Origin: an uncultured Denitrobacterium sp.
Lineage (GTDB): Bacteria > Actinomycetota > Coriobacteriia > Coriobacteriales > Eggerthellaceae
Assembly (NCBI GenBank): GCA_905236045.1
Contig: CAJOOG010000084.1
Coordinates: 1-35,689 of the forward strand
Length of the DNA: 35,689 nucleotides
Reading direction: 5' to 3'
The notes beneath the pieces are model-generated. The model saw nothing but the letters and a program-made list of their open reading frames with translations, ran no database searches and was not told the origin of the DNA. Of the stretch, positions 32,378-35,689 are shown piece after piece. The position numbers and the translations under genes were made by a program. The stretch's first letter is position 1. Each line of letters starts with the position of its first letter.

Positions 32378-33535
32378 CTACTCCTTCACGCTGAGAGGGG
32401 AAAGCGACACGGCGTAACCCGCGCCGATGAGTTCGGTGGAAAGCTTGCCGACGTCGCCTTCATCGGTGAAAACCATGCTGAGCACGGCGCTGCTGGAGGT
32501 GACGTGGTCTATCTCGATGGATTGGATATTGCAGCCGACCTGCGAGGCGATGGTGGTGACCTCGGCCACGACGCCCTTGCGATCGCGCATGGGGATGCGG
32601 ACCTCCAAGAGGCTCTCGGTGGCGGGCAGCCATTGGCGCGGAATGCCACGACGGGCTCGGGCGGCCCGATCGAGGAGCTGCTGCAGGGCCGGGGCGTCAT
32701 CGGACTCGAGGGCCCGGAGGTATTCGTCGATGATCTGGCGCATTTCCTCGAGCCCTTCCACAAGGGCCGTCTTGTTGTCGAAGGCGATGCCCGTCCACAA
32801 CTCCGGCGAGCCCGCGGCGATGCGCGTGCTGTCCTTGAAGCCGCCCGCGGCCAGGCGGAAAAGCGCCTGCTGGCGATCGGCATGGCGGGCGGCGAGCTCG
32901 ACGAGGGCGGAGGCGGTGAAGTGGGGAACGTGGCTGATGAGCGCGATGGCGCGGTCGTGGTCCTCGCGAGGGAGGCTGACGACGCGGGCGCCGATGCGTT
33001 TGAGCAGGTCGTGAAGATCGGTGAAGTCCTCGGGGCGCGTGTCGGCGTTGGGGCAGAGAATCCAATGCTGGCCCTCGAAGAGGTCGGCGCGGGCGCCTTC
33101 GATGCCGTTGACTTCCGAGCCGGCCATGGGGTGTCCGGGGAGGAATTGCGCGGGGTCGGGCAGCGTGGAGGCAGCTTGGACGCAAATGCGCGACTTGGTG
33201 CTGGCGGCATCGGTGATGAGGCCGGCATAGTCCCAGGCGACGAGATCTTGGAAGTAGGATTGCGCCGCGTCGGCGGGAATAGCCAGGATGACGAGGTTGG
33301 CCTCGTTCTGGATGAAGTCGCGGAAGGAGTGGTCGGGCGCAGGTTGGGGGGCGGGCGCGGCTGCGGCATCCACCCAACCGCGCGAAAGGGCTATTTCGCG
33401 GGTGCGCGGGTCGGTGTCGACACCGAAGAGACGAATCTGCGGCAGCGCGTGACGCAGGGCCGCGGCGATGCTGGCGCCGATGAGGCCGAGGCCGACGATT
33501 GCGATTCTGTCGAAGCGGTTATCCATGCCACCCAT
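32378..33535 (-). CDS. tyrA: Prephenate dehydrogenase with C-terminal ACT domain
   Basis: Oxidises and decarboxylates prephenate to 4-hydroxyphenylpyruvate for tyrosine. N-terminal Rossmann fold with G-L-G-L-I-G at 15-20, then V-D-T-D at the end of the second strand, which suggests NAD rather than NADP. G-H-P-M-A-G-S-E and S-H-V-P-H hold the conserved substrate-site histidines. Residues about 309-378 are an ACT domain (L-E-V-R-I-P-M-R-D-R-K-G-V-V), which usually binds an amino acid for feedback control. The start is uncertain: ATG at 33535 or 33526, both just after the rluB stop, or a GTG at 33574 overlapping rluB. None has a strong ribosome site; I chose 33535 (385 residues). Confidence 0.93.
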   Translation of the reverse strand: MGGMDNRFDRIAIVGLGLIGASIAAALRHALPQIRLFGVDTDPRTREIALSRGWVDAAAAPAPQPAPDHSFRDFIQNEANLVILAIPADAAQSYFQDLVAWDYAGLITDAASTKSRICVQAASTLPDPAQFLPGHPMAGSEVNGIEGARADLFEGQHWILCPNADTRPEDFTDLHDLLKRIGARVVSLPREDHDRAIALISHVPHFTASALVELAARHADRQQALFRLAAGGFKDSTRIAAGSPELWTGIAFDNKTALVEGLEEMRQIIDEYLRALESDDAPALQQLLDRAARARRGIPRQWLPATESLLEVRIPMRDRKGVVAEVTTIASQVGCNIQSIEIDHVTSSSAVLSMVFTDEGDVGKLSTELIGAGYAVSLSPLSVKE

Positions 33536-33542
33536 AATAGCA

Positions 33543-34352
33543 TTAGATGCTTGGCCTGCGGGATTGAAGGGCACGGTCCTCTTCGGAAGTAAGCAGACGC
33601 CAGGCTCCCGGGGCCAAATCTCCCAGCCGGACGGGGCCGAAGGCTATGCGCTCGAGGGACAGGACGGGATGGCCGACCGTCTGGCACATCTTGCGAACCT
33701 GGCGGTTGCGGCCTTCGCGAATCGTCATCTGCAGGACGGCGAAACCCTCACCTTCCTCTTCGAGCGCCACCTTGGCGGGAGCCGTGAGGAAATCGCGTGT
33801 CTTCTCCTTGATGAGGACGCCTTTGCGCAGCTCGTCGAGGGCATATCGGTCGGGGCATCCCTCCACCTTGGCCACGTAGGTCTTCTCGACGTGGTGGCGC
33901 GGGTGAAGCAAGAGGTTTCCGAGCTCGCCGTCGGTGCTGAAGAGCAAAAGCCCCGTGGTATCGCGGTCGAGACGTCCTATGGGAAAGAGACCGGGATAGA
34001 GATCGAGGGGCATGTAGTCGGCCACGCATTCGCGGCCTTGCGGGTCGGACATGGTCGTCATCACGCCGAAGGGCTTGTTGAAGGCGAGCGTGACGCGCGA
34101 GGCGTCCATGGACACCTCGCGCCCGTCGAGCTCGACCGTATCGCAGGATGGGTCCACCTTGGTGCCGAGCTTCGTGACCACCTTGCCGTTCACGGCAACG
34201 CGGCCGGCGGTGATGAGGTCCTCGGCGGCGCGACGGCTCCACCCCGCCCCGGCGCGTGCCAGAAACTTCTGCAAGCGGACCAGGTCCTTCGCCTGCCCGG
34301 CCTGGCCGGCGTCTTTCGGCCCGCCGGCTCGTTCGCTTCTCCGTCCGACCAT
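33543..34352 (-). CDS. rluB: RluB/RsuA-family rRNA pseudouridine synthase
   Basis: Isomerises a uridine in ribosomal RNA to pseudouridine. N-terminal basic tail, then an S4 RNA-binding domain at about 25-60 (V-R-L-Q-K-F-L-A-R-A-G, G-R-V-A-V-N-G), then the catalytic domain with G-R-L-D-R-D-T-T-G-L-L at 126-136, catalytic Asp at 129, and R-E-G-R-N-R-Q-V-R-K-M. Length 269. The ATG at 34352 has AGGAGG about 4 bases upstream. Which rRNA position it modifies cannot be read from sequence; the location after scpB is the usual place for the 23S enzyme RluB. Confidence 0.92.
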   Translation of the reverse strand: MVGRRSERAGGPKDAGQAGQAKDLVRLQKFLARAGAGWSRRAAEDLITAGRVAVNGKVVTKLGTKVDPSCDTVELDGREVSMDASRVTLAFNKPFGVMTTMSDPQGRECVADYMPLDLYPGLFPIGRLDRDTTGLLLFSTDGELGNLLLHPRHHVEKTYVAKVEGCPDRYALDELRKGVLIKEKTRDFLTAPAKVALEEEGEGFAVLQMTIREGRNRQVRKMCQTVGHPVLSLERIAFGPVRLGDLAPGAWRLLTSEEDRALQSRRPSI

Positions 34353-34391
34353 GGGGCCTCCTCCTATCTAGACCGCCGCTCGTGCACGGTG

Positions 34392-34469
34392 CCGCTCGGC
34401 CGCCGCGCTCTTGCGGGCCGCTCGGCCGCCGCGCTCTTGCGGGCCGCTCGGTCGCCTCGCTCGTGCGGG
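34392..34469. repeat. Three tandem 26-base GC-rich repeats after scpB
   Basis: Three head-to-tail copies lie at 34392-34417, 34418-34443 and 34444-34469. Each begins CCGCTCGG and ends TGCGGG. The first two are identical and the third differs at a few bases. The array abuts the scpB stop codon exactly, and a partial fourth copy may sit at about 34371-34391. Slippage during replication is the simplest origin. The repeats may fold into hairpins in the scpB-rluB transcript. Confidence 0.85.
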
Positions 34470-35207
34470 CTACTGCTCGAATTCCAGATCGTCGAAGTCT
34501 ATCTTCTCGACCGTGCCTGCCGCCTGCGCCAGGGCCTCCGTCATCGCCTGCTGCAGTGGGTCGGACGGGCGAGCTTCGGCATCTTGCGCGATTTCGGCCT
34601 CCCGCTCGGGGCGGGTTGGCGGAATATAGCCGCGCGTGGCGCTCAGGCGCGTGCGGATGAGCTCACGGGTCTGCTCGTCGGGGGCGAAATCCTCGAGCGA
34701 GGGCATGTCATCCACGCTGCGCAGGCCGAACTTCTCCAGAAAGGCCTTGGTCGTGGCGTAGAGCGTGGGGTTTCCAGGGCTCTGCTCGACGCCGGCCTCC
34801 CGCAAAAGGCCCTTTTCAAGCAGGGAGTTGATGGAGCTGTCGGAATTCACGCCGCGGACGTTGGCCACGCCGGCGCGCGTGACGGGCTGCGTGTAGGCCA
34901 CGATGGCCAGCACCTCGAGCGCGGCCTGGGAGAGCTTGCGAGTATCCCAGGTGAGCACGTAATTCTCGAGCAGCTCGTGATACTTCGCGCTGGTCGCCAG
35001 GCGCCAGCCGCCGGCCACCTCGGTAAGCTGAATGCCTCGGTCGGCCCGCGCGAGGCCGATCCGCAGGCGCCCGCACGCAAGCTCGGCTTCGGCCGGATCG
35101 ACCTGCAGCATGTCGGCCAGGGTGATGGTGCTGACGGGCTGGTCGGTGACGAAGAGCATTGCCTCGATGGCGCCTTCGAGGTCTTGGGGCTGCAACCCTT
35201 CAAACAT
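34470..35207 (-). CDS. scpB: Segregation and condensation protein ScpB
   Basis: Partner of ScpA and SMC in the condensin complex that compacts and separates chromosomes. Residues about 8-170 are the two winged-helix domains (A-I-E-A-M-L-F-V, then L-S-Q-A-A-L-E-V-L-A-I-V-A-Y-T-Q-P-V-T-R, then R-G-V-N-S-D-S-S-I). The tail after about 185 is acidic and poorly conserved, as is usual. Length 245 is within the family range. The ATG at 35207 has AAGGAG 6 bases upstream and overlaps the scpA end by 8 bases. Confidence 0.95.
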   Translation of the reverse strand: MFEGLQPQDLEGAIEAMLFVTDQPVSTITLADMLQVDPAEAELACGRLRIGLARADRGIQLTEVAGGWRLATSAKYHELLENYVLTWDTRKLSQAALEVLAIVAYTQPVTRAGVANVRGVNSDSSINSLLEKGLLREAGVEQSPGNPTLYATTKAFLEKFGLRSVDDMPSLEDFAPDEQTRELIRTRLSATRGYIPPTRPEREAEIAQDAEARPSDPLQQAMTEALAQAAGTVEKIDFDDLEFEQ

Positions 35208-35689
35208 GCGGGACTCCTTCTTCTTGCGCGGGCGGGACGGCTGCGGCTGCAGGCGGGACGGCCGCGCCGTCGCCGGCGGCGTGCGCCGCGTTCTCCGCCT
35301 GGGGAAACGGCGAGGGGGCGCCTTCGATGTACTCCAGCTCGATGTCGCCGAAGGGCTTGGGCTGGCGGGCCTGGATGGCGCCCCGTTTGAACAGCTCGAG
35401 CACGGCCAGGAAGGTGACGACGACGAGCGGGGCCGGCGTCTTCGGCGTGACGAGATCGCTGAAGCGCAGGCGGCGCCTGGTTTCGAGCCGGGCGTAGATG
35501 GATCGCACGTGGGCCTCTACCGGGATGGGCTTCGCGGCGATATGCTCGCTGTCGAGCAGATGGGGATCCTGGCGCCCGAGCGCCTGGGCGGCCAGGTAGG
35601 CGATGGAGACGGGCGTCTGCCCTTCGAGATAATCGGGCATGAGCGTGAGCAAGTCCGGAGAGGGGCCGGCCGTGCGGCGGTGGAGGCGG
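35200..35689 (-). CDS. scpA: Segregation and condensation protein ScpA, C-terminal part
   Basis: Kleisin subunit that bridges the SMC heads. Only about 162 codons of the 3' end are in the window; the frame continues past the right edge, so no start is given. The conserved C-terminal winged helix is visible as V-V-V-T-F-L-A-V-L-E-L-F-K-R-G-A-I followed by F-G-D-I-E-L. After it comes an Ala/Pro-rich tail of about 40 residues. The stop lies 8 bases inside scpB, the usual overlapping arrangement of the pair. Confidence 0.93.
   Translation of the reverse strand, partial: RLHRRTAGPSPDLLTLMPDYLEGQTPVSIAYLAAQALGRQDPHLLDSEHIAAKPIPVEAHVRSIYARLETRRRLRFSDLVTPKTPAPLVVVTFLAVLELFKRGAIQARQPKPFGDIELEYIEGAPSPFPQAENAAHAAGDGAAVPPAAAAVPPAQEEGVPHV

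Noticed and set aside
30977-35390. Long plus-strand frames opposite aroA, tyrA, rluB and scpB
   Set aside because: The minus-strand proteins have full sets of family motifs; the opposite frames have none.

Overview
The window looks like chromosomal DNA of a high-GC Gram-positive bacterium, most likely of the class Coriobacteriia (Eggerthellaceae/Atopobiaceae type). This is inferred from the gene order scpA-scpB-rluB-tyrA-aroA-cmk-plsC-ispH-der-plsY, the GC-rich coding sequence with strong Shine-Dalgarno sites, and a giant BspA/InlB-type surface protein. No rRNA, tRNA, CRISPR array or insertion sequence was seen.

Region 1 (1-22657, minus strand) is a single reading frame of at least 7,552 codons that runs off the left edge. 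It encodes a secreted surface protein. Its parts are a long signal peptide, a Ser/Thr/Ala-rich stalk, a chain of about 19 diverged cassettes of BspA-type (DUF285) leucine-rich repeats, each with a recurrent WFG..L..RYP signature, and about 13 Listeria-Bacteroides (InlB B / Flg_new) repeats at the visible C-terminal end. Two cassettes carry extra beta-sandwich, carbohydrate-binding-like inserts, and one EF-hand-like calcium loop precedes the second insert. The true C-terminus and any wall anchor lie outside the window.

Region 2 (22658-26596) is an accessory stretch of lower GC in its spacers. It holds a repeat-rich non-coding block of about 0.9 kb, a ribbon-helix-helix/coiled-coil protein, a zinc-ribbon/transmembrane/C-type-lectin protein, and a divergent gene with a CGNR-like C-terminal zinc finger. 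Short direct repeats suitable as operators lie ahead of two of these genes. A working idea, not proven, is that this is a surface-adhesion locus with its own regulators next to the giant adhesin.

Region 3 (26597-35689, minus strand) is a compact housekeeping cluster. It covers chromosome condensation (scpA, scpB), 23S rRNA pseudouridylation (rluB), aromatic amino acid synthesis (tyrA, aroA), CMP kinase (cmk), phospholipid acyl transfer (plsC, plsY), the last step of isoprenoid precursor synthesis (ispH) and ribosome assembly (der). Gaps are short, some genes overlap, and most have good ribosome binding sites, which suggests one or a few long transcripts reading right to left. scpA is cut by the right edge.
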